Assembly: GCA_041565275.1 (NCBI GenBank)
Contig: JBFGVE010000002.1
Location: forward strand, 18,655 to 82,654
From: CAWUKT01 sp041565275
GTDB lineage: Bacteria > Bacteroidota > Bacteroidia > J057 > JADKCL01
Length of the DNA stretch: 64,000 nucleotides
Direction of reading: 5' to 3'
A program made the translations under genes and the position numbers. How positions within the stretch are numbered: position 1 is the stretch's first letter; each line of letters opens with the position of its first letter. The notes under the pieces were generated by a model. The model did no database searches. It worked only from the letters and a program-made list of their open reading frames with translations, and was not told the DNA's origin. Positions 26,705 to 35,272 of the stretch are shown one piece after another.

Positions 26705-27484
26705 ATGTCTTTCATATCACAGGTCCCTAATCTGATTACCCTTGGCAATCTTCTTTGCGGTGTGATAGCTATCATGGTTTGCTTGGTGCCCAGTCTGTCC
26801 TACGGAGTTGGATACCATCCCGCAGATGCTATTCTGTGGTTGGTCGGAATAGCTTTTTTCTTTGATTTTATCGATGGTGCTGTGGCACGTGCCCTCAAAG
26901 TAACTTCCCCTATGGGAACCCAACTCGACTCCCTCAGTGATATGGTCACCTTCGGAGTATTACCTGGCATCCTAACCTTTCTTATTTTCAATTCTATTTT
27001 CGATATCCCCATCAATGTTGATGGGGAACCGAACTCACCCTTCTTCAAGTGGCCGGAGGTGCTCGCCTTTACCTCACTGCTTCTCCCTCTCGCTTCAGCT
27101 TACCGACTTGCCAAATTCAACGTTGATACCCGTAAAGATGTGTTCTATGGGGTCCCCACCCCAGTTACTGGCATCTTCTTTACTTGTCTCTTCTGGATTT
27201 CCCTCCGTGCTGAAGGCGGTTTTCTCGTCCAGTATATCTTCCACCCCTATGCGCTTTCTGGCACTATCATCTTACTGGCCTTGCTGATGGTTTCTGACTT
27301 TCCACTCCTTTCTTTCAAATTCAAGTCGTTTGCACTTCGGCCTAATATTAGTCGTTACCTTTTACTAGGAATTTCCCTAATATTGCTCATCGTATGGTCG
27401 ATCAAAGCTGTGCCTGTCATCATGGTCACTTATTTCTTGCTTTCTATCGTCGACCGGCAACTTATAAATAGAACATCTCGATGA
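26705..27484 (+). CDS. pssA: CDP-diacylglycerol-serine O-phosphatidyltransferase
   Basis: PssA makes phosphatidylserine, the precursor of phosphatidylethanolamine. The protein has 259 residues and about eight membrane helices. It carries the CDP-alcohol phosphotransferase motif D-G-x2-A-R-x8-G-x3-D-x3-D, visible as FIDGAVARALKV followed by GTQLDSLSDMV. The opening SQVPNLITLGNLLCGVIAI is also family-typical. It overlaps purS by ATGA. No phosphatidylserine decarboxylase gene is next to it. Confidence 0.94.
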   Translation: MSFISQVPNLITLGNLLCGVIAIMVCLVPSLSYGVGYHPADAILWLVGIAFFFDFIDGAVARALKVTSPMGTQLDSLSDMVTFGVLPGILTFLIFNSIFDIPINVDGEPNSPFFKWPEVLAFTSLLLPLASAYRLAKFNVDTRKDVFYGVPTPVTGIFFTCLFWISLRAEGGFLVQYIFHPYALSGTIILLALLMVSDFPLLSFKFKSFALRPNISRYLLLGISLILLIVWSIKAVPVIMVTYFLLSIVDRQLINRTSR

Positions 27485-27735
27485 AATTTCGTGCTCTGAT
27501 CAACATCATGCCCCGTCCCGAACTTCTCGATCCTCAGGGTAAGGCGACCATTCTTGGCCTCTACAACCTCGGCCTCAATCACGTAGAAGATCTTAGGATT
27601 GGCAAACGCATTCACCTTGACCTGGAGGCCTCTTCTGAGAAAGAAGCTTCAGTTAAGGTAGACGATGCCTGTAAAAAGTTGCTTGCCAATCTTATCATGG
27701 AAGACTATGATTTTGAGTTAAAGGAGCTGCCTTAA
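27481..27735 (+). CDS. purS: Phosphoribosylformylglycinamidine synthase subunit PurS
   Basis: This small protein of 84 residues has the PurS sequence MKFRALINIMPRPELLDPQG, then LGLYNLGLNHVEDLRIGK and CKKLLANLIMEDYDFEL. PurS bridges PurQ and PurL in the three-part FGAR amidotransferase of de novo purine synthesis. purQ and purL are elsewhere. A PurF-type enzyme and hpt lie at 43-46 kb. The start codon overlaps the pssA stop. Confidence 0.95.
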   Translation: MKFRALINIMPRPELLDPQGKATILGLYNLGLNHVEDLRIGKRIHLDLEASSEKEASVKVDDACKKLLANLIMEDYDFELKELP

Positions 27736-27886
27736 GCCACATACTGGCCTTTCTTCAACCTGTTGCTCGATCGCCTCGAAGGGCAGGGCAGCTAAGGTTT
27801 CATCTCCCTATTTTCAAACTTTTCAAGCGGCAACACAACATTTAATTACGTAGATTGTTCTTAACCGAGAATAGCAACAAGAAAAT

Positions 27887-28234
27887 ATGAATACTATGTC
27901 CGAGCCCATGGTTTCCATCTCGCCTAAAGCACATACACAACTGATGAAACTACGTCAGGAGGAGGGGTATGACCCCAGCCATGGAGTCCGCGTTGAAGTC
28001 AAGGGGGGTGGCTGTTCTGGATTGTCTTATGATCTGAACTTCGAACAATCGGAACGCCCCGGAGATCACGTTTTTGAATACGAAGGCATGAAGGTGTATG
28101 TGGGCGCCAAAAGCCTCCTTTATTTGGTGGGAACCCAACTTGACTTCACTGATGGCTTGAACGGCAATGGCTTTGTGTTTAACAATCCGAATGCTTCCCG
28201 TACATGTGCATGCGGAGAGAGTTTTGCTGTGTAA
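27887..28234 (+). CDS. A-type iron-sulfur carrier (IscA/SufA/ErpA family)
   Basis: The 115-residue protein has the HesB/IscA fold with the three conserved cysteines: one in VKGGGCSGLSYDL and two in the C-terminal SRTCACGESFAV. Such carriers pass [2Fe-2S] or [4Fe-4S] clusters to target enzymes. The middle reads VYVGAKSLLYLVGTQLDFTD, as in the family. An in-frame ATG four codons downstream is an equally possible start. No suf or isc genes are adjacent, so the exact subtype is uncertain. Confidence 0.92.
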   Translation: MNTMSEPMVSISPKAHTQLMKLRQEEGYDPSHGVRVEVKGGGCSGLSYDLNFEQSERPGDHVFEYEGMKVYVGAKSLLYLVGTQLDFTDGLNGNGFVFNNPNASRTCACGESFAV

Positions 28235-28246
28235 AGATTGAGTGAG

Positions 28247-28282
28247 GGAAGTGGGAATCTTAAAAGTGTCGCACCCACTTCC
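28247..28282. terminator. Hairpin between convergent genes
   Basis: GGAAGTGGG (28247-28255) pairs perfectly with CCCACTTCC (28274-28282) around an 18-base loop. It lies between the convergent iron-sulfur carrier and HMG-CoA lyase genes. No long U-tract follows on either strand, so it may be a bidirectional or assisted terminator. Confidence 0.45.
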
Positions 28283-28286
28283 ATAA

Positions 28287-29135
28287 TCAGGTAAACACCT
28301 GAGCGGCCATAAACACGGCTTTGTTTACAGCTGCTGGATTCAGGCCCATCTCCACGCCTTTTTCTGTGAAATACTCAATTAGGCTTTCTGTGGCAATGTT
28401 CCCTACCAAGTCGTCTTCCGCAAATGGACAACCGCCAAAACCCATGATTGCTCCATCAAACCGACGACAACCACCCTGCCAAGCCGCCTCAAGTTTTTCT
28501 TTCCTATCCTTGGGAGCTGCATGGAAATGTGCTCCGAATTCAACTTCCGGAAATCGGGGGATCAATTCTGAGAAAATTTGATTGATCGCTAAAGCATCAG
28601 CCGTTCCAATGGTGTCTGCTAAGGAAATAATCTTTATCCCTATCGCTGTCATTTTCTCGACCCAATTCCCCGCTAGGACTGGGGACCAGGGATCATTGTA
28701 GGGATTTCCAAACCCCATTGATATGTAGATTACCAGTTCTTTGCCATGGGTCTGGCACAATGCCTGTACCTCACGAACAACTTCCACAGACTGGATAATC
28801 GTTTTGCGGGTATTGCGAAGTTGGAATGTCTCTGAGATGGAAAATGGATATCCCAGGTACCGGATTTGAGGGTGTTTACAGGCACTGATGGCACCGCGTA
28901 CATTGGCAACAATAGCGAGCAACTTGGTCTGTGTATTCAGTAAGTCTAATTCTGCCAGCACTTCAGCAGTATCTGCCAGTTGGGGAATGGCTTTGGGTGA
29001 GACAAAAGACCCAAAATCGAGAGTGTCAAATCCAACCTTGAGCAATTGGTTGAGATAGTCAATCTTGATTGCGGTGGGGATGGGACGTTTCCATCCCTGC
29101 ATAGCGTCACGGGGGCATTCGATGAGTTTCACCAT
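28287..29135 (-). CDS. Hydroxymethylglutaryl-CoA lyase
   Basis: I start at the ATG at 29135 (282 residues), giving MVKLIECPRDAMQGWKRPIP, the TIM-barrel opening with the ECPRD metal-site motif (family RDGLQ variant: RDAMQ). Further motifs are DTLDFGSFVSPKAIPQLAD, ISLADTIGTAD and FGAHFHAAP with the metal-binding histidines. The conserved glycine-cysteine loop of the lyase appears as GFGGCPFAEDDLVGNIATE. The enzyme splits HMG-CoA to acetoacetate and acetyl-CoA in leucine breakdown. It diverges from the 3-hydroxyanthranilate dioxygenase gene. Confidence 0.93.
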   Translation of the reverse strand: MVKLIECPRDAMQGWKRPIPTAIKIDYLNQLLKVGFDTLDFGSFVSPKAIPQLADTAEVLAELDLLNTQTKLLAIVANVRGAISACKHPQIRYLGYPFSISETFQLRNTRKTIIQSVEVVREVQALCQTHGKELVIYISMGFGNPYNDPWSPVLAGNWVEKMTAIGIKIISLADTIGTADALAINQIFSELIPRFPEVEFGAHFHAAPKDRKEKLEAAWQGGCRRFDGAIMGFGGCPFAEDDLVGNIATESLIEYFTEKGVEMGLNPAAVNKAVFMAAQVFT

Positions 29136-29189
29136 ATAATTATAAATTTCCTTAACTTCAGGCAAACATCACAATAAAATAGACTTCGA

Positions 29190-29720
29190 ATGGGGAAATT
29201 CAACACCATCAACTTAAAGAGTTGGATCGAAGAGAACCGACATCTGCTTAAGCCACCTGTGGGGAATAAACAAATCTGGAGACAAGTTGAGGATTTCATC
29301 GTAATGGTGGTAGGTGGTCCGAATGTGCGCACAGATTATCATTACAACGAAAGTGAAGAGTTTTTTTATCAACTGGAAGGCAATATGGTCTTGCGGGTGA
29401 TCGATGAAGGCAAGCCTGTTGACATCCCTATTTCGGCTGGAGAGATTTTCCTGCTGCCTGCCAAGGTTCCTCACTCTCCACAGCGTGAAGCAAATTCGGT
29501 CGGTCTTGTTATTGAAAAAGTCCGCGAAGGAGGAATGACGGACGGTCTCCAGTGGTATTGTGCTAATTGTGACAACCGTATCTTTGAAGAGTATTTTTTC
29601 ATGAAGGACATCGTATCTCAGATGCAACCGGTCTTCGAAAAGTTTTATCGTTCCGAAGAAAACCGAACCTGTAATAAGTGCGGTACTTTGCATCCAGCAC
29701 CTGAGAAATTCCGCAGCTAG
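29190..29720 (+). CDS. nbaC: 3-hydroxyanthranilate 3,4-dioxygenase
   Basis: This cupin enzyme opens 3-hydroxyanthranilate to the precursor of quinolinate (NAD synthesis) or of 2-aminomuconate. The 176 residues carry the iron ligands in RTDYHYNESEEFFYQLEGN and LLPAKVPHSPQRE. The bacterial C-terminal rubredoxin-like metal site CxxC...CxxC is seen as WYCANCDNRIFEEYF and RTCNKCGTLHP. It is a single gene. Other kynurenine-pathway genes are not in the window, so biosynthetic and catabolic roles cannot be separated. Confidence 0.95.
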   Translation: MGKFNTINLKSWIEENRHLLKPPVGNKQIWRQVEDFIVMVVGGPNVRTDYHYNESEEFFYQLEGNMVLRVIDEGKPVDIPISAGEIFLLPAKVPHSPQREANSVGLVIEKVREGGMTDGLQWYCANCDNRIFEEYFFMKDIVSQMQPVFEKFYRSEENRTCNKCGTLHPAPEKFRS

Positions 29721-30004
29721 GATGGGATCTCTTGTACAGGGCATATTGGATGCCTCTTCCAGACTTTTTATTCGCTTTCTTAGATTGACCTCTTAATATT
29801 TCGACAGTAGCTATCAACGGCAAAAGCTCCTTGTTCTCTACCCTTACCATCAGTCTTTCGGGTCGGCAAATCTTTTTGTTGGTTTGGGCTTAACCCTTGT
29901 GATTCAGAAAGGCGTAGGTTAAACTACATGTGGAGAAAGGTAAAAATGGCCAGTGCTACTCCAACTTGAATCATCCGGGGTTATAGTTCCAATTCATTTT
30001 GAAG
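29721..30004. other. Intergenic gap upstream of the ccm operon
   Basis: About 300 bases without a supportable gene on either strand. I looked for a ccmA remnant, since ccmA normally precedes ccmB, and found none. The only signal is the promoter box at its right end. Confidence 0.5.
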
Positions 30005-30012
30005 TAATTTTG
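30005..30012 (+). promoter_or_regulatory. -7 box of the ccm operon
   Basis: TAATTTTG is a perfect TAnnTTTG match, 26 bp before the ccmB ATG. The -33 region (GGGTTATAG) lacks a clear TTG. Confidence 0.4.
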
Positions 30013-30038
30013 TTCGATTGCTTGCTAATGATGTCTTT

Positions 30039-30704
30039 ATGAAAGCTAGTTCGGAGATCGTTGCACTACTGAAAAAGGAGCTGCTCTTAGAATGGAAACA
30101 AAAATATGCTCTATACGGTCTACTGATGTATTCTCTAAGCATGGTGTTTGTAATTTCGATCGGTCTGCAAAATACTCTTCCTCCTCAGGCATGGAACGTA
30201 GTTTATTGGTTAATTCTTCTATTTGTTTCTGTGAATTCGATCGCCAAAAGCTTTATGAGTGAGTCCGAAGGACAACTGTTGTACATTTACAACCTAGCCA
30301 GTGCGCAAAGTATCATTTTGGCTAAGCTGATCTATAACTGCCTGCTGATGTCCCTCATTGCGGTGATCACGCTTTTGTTCTTCGTCTTTTTTGCTTTCAA
30401 CGGCAATTTTGGGGACCTCTCCCAGTACTTGGTGGTTGTAATCGCAGGGAGTTGGACCTTCGCAGCCAACATGAGCATGGTTTCAGCCATTGCAGCCAAA
30501 GCAAAGCAACGCACAACTTTGTTGGCAGTTTTGAGTTTTCCCCTTGTCATTCCTCAAATGTTGGTCTGTATTTCGGCTTCGGGAAAAGCAATTGCAGGCG
30601 ATCCTTGGGCAAACTCTTTCGGTGAGATTGCTTTTTGCATTAGCTTTATTGTGATAATTGCCTCGGTATCTGTTATTTTGTTTCCCTTCCTTTGGAGGGA
30701 TTAA
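30039..30704 (+). CDS. ccmB: Heme exporter subunit CcmB
   Basis: CcmB is the membrane permease that with CcmA and CcmC moves or releases heme for cytochrome c maturation. From the ATG at 30039 the protein has 221 residues and six hydrophobic helices. The family-type opening is IVALLKKELLLEWKQKYALYG, and the loop SFMSESEGQLLYIYNLASAQSIILAKLIYN is the typical coupling region (split by hydrophobic segments). A TTG codon seven codons earlier could also start but lacks family support. It is the first gene of the ccm operon, and no ccmA precedes it. Confidence 0.92.
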   Translation: MKASSEIVALLKKELLLEWKQKYALYGLLMYSLSMVFVISIGLQNTLPPQAWNVVYWLILLFVSVNSIAKSFMSESEGQLLYIYNLASAQSIILAKLIYNCLLMSLIAVITLLFFVFFAFNGNFGDLSQYLVVVIAGSWTFAANMSMVSAIAAKAKQRTTLLAVLSFPLVIPQMLVCISASGKAIAGDPWANSFGEIAFCISFIVIIASVSVILFPFLWRD

Positions 30705-30713
30705 AGTCTGGAT

Positions 30714-31427
30714 ATGAAGAGAAAAGACATCCTCCGCATCGTATGCATGGTTTTGGCCTTTGGTCTGGTTATTTACACGATCGTATCAGGTTTGTCTTCA
30801 ACCTTGCCCTACCAAGGCCCAACCAATGGTCAAACTTCGAGGAATTTCTTTTTTCACGTTCCGATGTGGTTTGCGATGATGGTAATGGGATATACTTCCG
30901 TAGTGTACAGTATTAAGTATCTTCGAAAAATGGATCCCCGGCATGATGTATTGGCCGCAGAGGCTGCAAGGCTAACAGTTCTGTTCGGTGTTTTGGGGTT
31001 ACTCACAGGCATAGTTTGGTCAAGGGTCACCTGGGGCCAGGCACTTGACAGCACAGACCCGGGTGCGTGGTGGCCTTGGGAACCAAAGCAGACCATGGCC
31101 TTGATATGTGTCCTGATCTATCTGGGTTTCTTTTTGATCCGCTCTTCTTTTTCGGACCCTGTCCAGAGAGCCAAAATATCTTCTGTTTTCAATATCTTCG
31201 CTGCAGCATCCATCTATCCACTGCTCTATGTTATTCCGAAAGTCCTTCCGGGTCTTCATCCCAATACCGGTGGTGATGGATCGGCTCTTGGTACTATGAG
31301 CCCTGGATATTATTACATTTTCTGGCCTGCTGTTCTTGGATTCATTTTGACTGCAGCATGGTTGCTGGATCTGAGAGGTCGCATCGCTGTCATCAATTAC
31401 GAACTCAATTCCATCGATGATGAATAG
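30714..31427 (+). CDS. ccmC: Heme exporter subunit CcmC
   Basis: CcmC handles heme transfer to CcmE. The 237-residue protein has six helices and a WWD-type heme-handling loop, here WGQALDSTDPGAWWPWEPKQT, flanked by conserved histidines (FFHVPMWFAMM and a later GLHPNTGG). In the WWD box the usual W-D pair is W-E-P-K, a conservative change. It starts nine bases after ccmB and overlaps the CcmD-like gene by 11 bp. Confidence 0.93.
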   Translation: MKRKDILRIVCMVLAFGLVIYTIVSGLSSTLPYQGPTNGQTSRNFFFHVPMWFAMMVMGYTSVVYSIKYLRKMDPRHDVLAAEAARLTVLFGVLGLLTGIVWSRVTWGQALDSTDPGAWWPWEPKQTMALICVLIYLGFFLIRSSFSDPVQRAKISSVFNIFAAASIYPLLYVIPKVLPGLHPNTGGDGSALGTMSPGYYYIFWPAVLGFILTAAWLLDLRGRIAVINYELNSIDDE

Positions 31428-31671
31428 ATTTCTGAACATCCTCAACGGATTTATGGCGCCTGATCCCAATAGCTTCCTTTTCAAAGATGAAAAGATCAAT
31501 ACCGTGATCGTCGTCCTGGTAATCGTTTGGACTATTATCGCAGGATATATGTTCTTTACCGGGCAGAAGATCAGCAGGATTGAAAGGGAAGTTGCTGACC
31601 TAAAAGAGAAGTATTCAGTCAGGGAAGAGGAAAAAGAAAATAGAATTGAAATTCAGGATAACCGCTCATGA
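31417..31671 (+). CDS. CcmD-like small membrane protein
   Basis: The 84-residue protein has one hydrophobic helix (INTVIVVLVIVWTIIAGYMFF) followed by a charged helix with coiled-coil character (ISRIEREVADLKEKYSVREE). Size, topology and position between ccmC and ccmE match CcmD, which helps release holo-CcmE from CcmABC. Sequence similarity in this family is low, so the assignment rests mainly on context. It overlaps both neighbours, including an ATGA overlap with ccmE. Confidence 0.72.
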   Translation: MMNRFLNILNGFMAPDPNSFLFKDEKINTVIVVLVIVWTIIAGYMFFTGQKISRIEREVADLKEKYSVREEEKENRIEIQDNRS

Positions 31672-32078
31672 AAACTGTGAACATAGCCAAGTTGATCGGC
31701 ATCGCTCTTATAGCAATGCTGGGTTTGGTATTTTTATCATTCAGTGGTGTGCTCGGCAGTGCCAGCAAATATACTACCTTTACTGAAGCGAAGAAGTCAG
31801 GCGGATCTGTACATGTAGTCGGGCAATGGGTCCGTCGGAACCAAGCCCACTATGACATTGACAACGACATTTTTTCATTCTACATGCAAGACACCTCCAA
31901 TGTGGTATCAATGGTTCAGTACCATGATCCTCAACCTATCAATTTTGAGACAGCCGACAAGATTGTGATCGAAGGGAAGTATTTAGGAGAGGTGTTTGAT
32001 GCAGAGCGTATTTTGATGAAATGCCCTTCCAAATACAATAAGGATGAATTCACAATTGAAGAGGCTAAATCCAGTTGA
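31668..32078 (+). CDS. ccmE: Heme chaperone CcmE, cysteine-type
   Basis: CcmE holds heme covalently in the periplasm before handing it to CcmF. The 136-residue protein has an N-terminal membrane anchor (residues 6-30) and an OB-fold (SVHVVGQWVRR; FSFYMQDTSNVVSMVQY; DKIVIEGKYLG). At the heme attachment site, in place of the HxxxY of E. coli, it has C119-P-S-K-Y123. CxxxY CcmE proteins are known from archaea and Desulfovibrio, where the cysteine binds heme. It lies in the ccm operon between the CcmD-like gene and ccmF. Confidence 0.92.
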   Translation: MKTVNIAKLIGIALIAMLGLVFLSFSGVLGSASKYTTFTEAKKSGGSVHVVGQWVRRNQAHYDIDNDIFSFYMQDTSNVVSMVQYHDPQPINFETADKIVIEGKYLGEVFDAERILMKCPSKYNKDEFTIEEAKSS

Positions 32079-32122
32079 AAAGGTCAAACCTCTTTGGGAT
32101 TTGAAACGCAGTAATTACACTT

Positions 32123-35100
32123 ATGACAGGCGGATTTCTTGGAGAATTATTTGCAGCGTTGTCCTTTGGCAGTGCATTGGTTTCAGCTCTGTCTTTGCTG
32201 ATTGGGAGTGAGCGAAAAGGGCCTGAAACGCCAGGATGGCGGAAAATAGGCTATACTTCTTTCGCCATTCATGCCTTTTCAGTGGTGGGGATTATTGGGA
32301 CGATGTTCTACTTGATAGCTTCCCACCAGTTCCAGTACCATTATGTTTGGAGTCATTCTTCAAGCGAGCTTCCAGTCTATTACATGATCTCGTGTTTCTG
32401 GGAAGGACAGGAGGGGAGTTTCCTTTTATGGACCTTCTGGAATGCTGTCTTGGGGGGAATCTTATTGCTTTTTGGCAATAAGGCTTGGCGGGACACCGTC
32501 GTTGGGGTTATTGCTTCGGTTAATCTAGTACTAGCCTCAATGATCCTAGGCGTCTATGTTCCTGACTTAGGAACGTTGGTATTGATCCTACTGGTTATTC
32601 TCAGCCCGGCAGTTTACCTGATCTACCGTTTTTTACAGAAGAAAGACGATCTGCTTTCCAAAGGAGTGATTCATATCGCTGGTGGAGTAGTCGCAGTCAT
32701 TTCTGCCACGCTGATCTTAACCGATAACTCAGGTGTATTTTCATTCTCAAAGCTTGAAAGCATGTTCAGCAGTGGAGGTTCGCCTTATTTGCTGGCTTTC
32801 TTGTTCATCCTGGGATTCACGATTTTAGTGGTCACTCAAATTGTCAAGGCGGTCTCCGCAAGCGAAAAGAAAGAACTGGATACGAGGGAAATATTCTCCG
32901 CCATCGCCCTCATTTTCGTTGGTATCCTGGCCCTTACAACGGAAATCGGGACCGCCAAGATCGGCTCTTCTCCCTTCCTTCTTTTAAAGGATGCATTTCC
33001 CGACGCCCCTATCTTTAGGGCCAATCCTGACTTTATCCCGGTCAACGGAAACGGACTCAACCCATTGCTCCAGAACTATTGGATGGTGATCCACCCTCCG
33101 ACTCTCTTCCTTGGCTTTGCTTCCACGGTAGTACCCTTTGCATTTGTGATGGGGGGATTGATAACGGGGCGCTATGTAGAATGGATCCGTCCTTCCGTTC
33201 CCTGGCTGATCTTTTCTGTAATGATCTTGGGAATTGGGATCATCATGGGTGGGTATTGGGCGTATGAAACCCTCAATTTCGGAGGCTATTGGAACTGGGA
33301 CCCGGTTGAAAACTCAAGCTTAGTACCCTGGATCGCAGGTATTGCTGCTTTACATGCCTTGGTTGCTTACAGGAAGAGCAAAGCATTTCTCAAATTGACC
33401 ATGGTCTTGGTATCTGTCACCTTTCTTCTGGTCTTATACAGTACTTTCCTGACGAGAAGTGGTATCCTTGGTGAAACCTCAGTCCACACCTTTACCGACC
33501 TTGGGCTGAGTGGACAGCTTATCTTGTTGATGGCGATCTACTTCATTTGGATGTTGTCTGTCTTTGTCAGCCGCTGGAATGTAATCCCGTCTGGGACAAG
33601 GGTGATCAGGTACCGTTCCGCCGAATTTGTTCTTTTTCTTGCAGTTGCTGTATTGTGCTCAGTGGGTATCATCATTACAATCGCCACTTCGATCCCGGTA
33701 TTCAACAGTGTGTTAGGTACCAATTTTGCTCCTGTCAAGGATGTATCTTTCTTTTACTTTCGATGGATTGTTTGGTTTACTATTGCCTTGGCCATCCTGT
33801 CTGGTGTAGGTCAGTTTATGTACTGGCGACGGATCGGTAAAAAGAAACTAAGCTCGGCCCTCTTGCGCCCTTACCTGTTGGCCCTCGGTTTAGCCTCCGG
33901 AATGATCGCCTCAATTATCTTCTTTACCAATTGGGACTTCATCTACGAACCACGCTACCGGGAATGGGCTGAATTGGCCGAGTTGTCCGAAAATGGGATC
34001 ATCAAGGCATTTCGCTATGTCCGCCTCTCTTTCTTCATCTTTACTGATGAAATCCTTCTCTTTAGCGCCTTGTTCATGGTTCTTGCGAACCTCGATGTTA
34101 TGATCAACCTGTTGAGCAAAAAGCGAAAGACGCGTATAGTCACAGGTGGATCAATTGCCCATATTGGTTTTGCTTTGATGCTGATCGGTTTTTTATTCTC
34201 TTCTGGCTATGATCAGGTAATCTCCAAGAATGTAAATCCCCAGGAACTTACAGCTCTTCCACAAGATGCCCGGATCGACAATGTGCTATTGGAAAAGAAC
34301 CGCCCTCGGGATATTCTCGGGTATCAGGTGACTTATACCGGTAAAAAGGAAGCCCACCCACCGTTGGAAGATGTACAAGTACTCTGGCAAACTGAGGACG
34401 AATTCAAAGTTAGTTTCTTGGATGTAACCGGTGATAAATATGCTATACAGCTCCCAAAATTGGTTTTTCTGAATGCTGTAGGAAAGATTAACATGGATTT
34501 TGTGAAGGAGTTCCTGGATGACAAGATCGATTTCCTCCGCCCTAAACATATCAATGACCGCACGTTGTACGGAGTAAAATTCACACCCCGGTTAAATAAC
34601 AAAGACGGAACCGTAGAATACAGGGAAGACAATTCTTTTGTTCTCTATCCGGAGGCTGAGGTCAACTCGGAAATGGGCCTGATCGCCCACCCTTCCCGCA
34701 AGATCAAGGCAACTTCCGATATCTATGTGCACGTCTCCACCATTCCAAAAGTCGAAGAAGAGGAAGCAAAGTTTGAGTTTTACCGCGTTACTGCTCAGAT
34801 CGGAGATACTATGCAGACCGCACGGGCGGGAATTTACTTTGCCGGAATTACCCCGCAAGAAACATCCGGAACTCCTTTTTCACTGATTGTACAGGTTGAC
34901 CTCCAGATAGTCACAGATAAGGGTACCCATTTGGTTGCCAATCCTCTTTACCGGATTGACCTACAGAATCAAATATCTATAAAGGACTTTTACATAGAAG
35001 AGATTGCCACTTCAGTGGCTATGGTTTCCATTGATCCTGAAACGGGCACCTTTGGATTTCAATTTCAGGAACGCACCAATCCTCCGGAAGATATCATTGT

Positions 35101-35272
35101 GATTCAAGCTTTAAAAAAGCCTTATATCAATGTTCTGTGGCTTGGTACTTTTATTCTCGTGGCTGGTTTTGTGGTAGCTATGGTTCGCAGGATAAAAGAA
35201 AACTTTCGACTGGGCGGAAAACCGGACGTTGCTGAGGAAGAATACCCAGAAACGCAGGAAAGGGCGGATTGA
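32123..35272 (+). CDS. ccmF: Cytochrome c heme lyase subunit CcmF
   Basis: CcmF attaches heme from CcmE to apocytochrome c. The 1049-residue protein has about 15 helices and the WWD domain ETLNFGGYWNWDPVENSSLV, with WMVIHPPTLFLGFAS upstream. About 300 residues after the last-but-one helix form a long periplasmic domain (from QVISKNVNPQELTALPQD to the final helix near residue 1010). It is therefore much longer than E. coli CcmF (about 650). It ends the ccm operon and overlaps the DUF2520 gene by one base (TGATG). CcmG and CcmH are not encoded nearby. Confidence 0.94.
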   Translation: MTGGFLGELFAALSFGSALVSALSLLIGSERKGPETPGWRKIGYTSFAIHAFSVVGIIGTMFYLIASHQFQYHYVWSHSSSELPVYYMISCFWEGQEGSFLLWTFWNAVLGGILLLFGNKAWRDTVVGVIASVNLVLASMILGVYVPDLGTLVLILLVILSPAVYLIYRFLQKKDDLLSKGVIHIAGGVVAVISATLILTDNSGVFSFSKLESMFSSGGSPYLLAFLFILGFTILVVTQIVKAVSASEKKELDTREIFSAIALIFVGILALTTEIGTAKIGSSPFLLLKDAFPDAPIFRANPDFIPVNGNGLNPLLQNYWMVIHPPTLFLGFASTVVPFAFVMGGLITGRYVEWIRPSVPWLIFSVMILGIGIIMGGYWAYETLNFGGYWNWDPVENSSLVPWIAGIAALHALVAYRKSKAFLKLTMVLVSVTFLLVLYSTFLTRSGILGETSVHTFTDLGLSGQLILLMAIYFIWMLSVFVSRWNVIPSGTRVIRYRSAEFVLFLAVAVLCSVGIIITIATSIPVFNSVLGTNFAPVKDVSFFYFRWIVWFTIALAILSGVGQFMYWRRIGKKKLSSALLRPYLLALGLASGMIASIIFFTNWDFIYEPRYREWAELAELSENGIIKAFRYVRLSFFIFTDEILLFSALFMVLANLDVMINLLSKKRKTRIVTGGSIAHIGFALMLIGFLFSSGYDQVISKNVNPQELTALPQDARIDNVLLEKNRPRDILGYQVTYTGKKEAHPPLEDVQVLWQTEDEFKVSFLDVTGDKYAIQLPKLVFLNAVGKINMDFVKEFLDDKIDFLRPKHINDRTLYGVKFTPRLNNKDGTVEYREDNSFVLYPEAEVNSEMGLIAHPSRKIKATSDIYVHVSTIPKVEEEEAKFEFYRVTAQIGDTMQTARAGIYFAGITPQETSGTPFSLIVQVDLQIVTDKGTHLVANPLYRIDLQNQISIKDFYIEEIATSVAMVSIDPETGTFGFQFQERTNPPEDIIVIQALKKPYINVLWLGTFILVAGFVVAMVRRIKENFRLGGKPDVAEEEYPETQERAD

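Noticed and set aside
29214..29744. 176-codon minus-strand frame opposite the 3-hydroxyanthranilate dioxygenase gene
   Set aside because: The plus frame has the full set of metal ligands, so the minus frame is a shadow.
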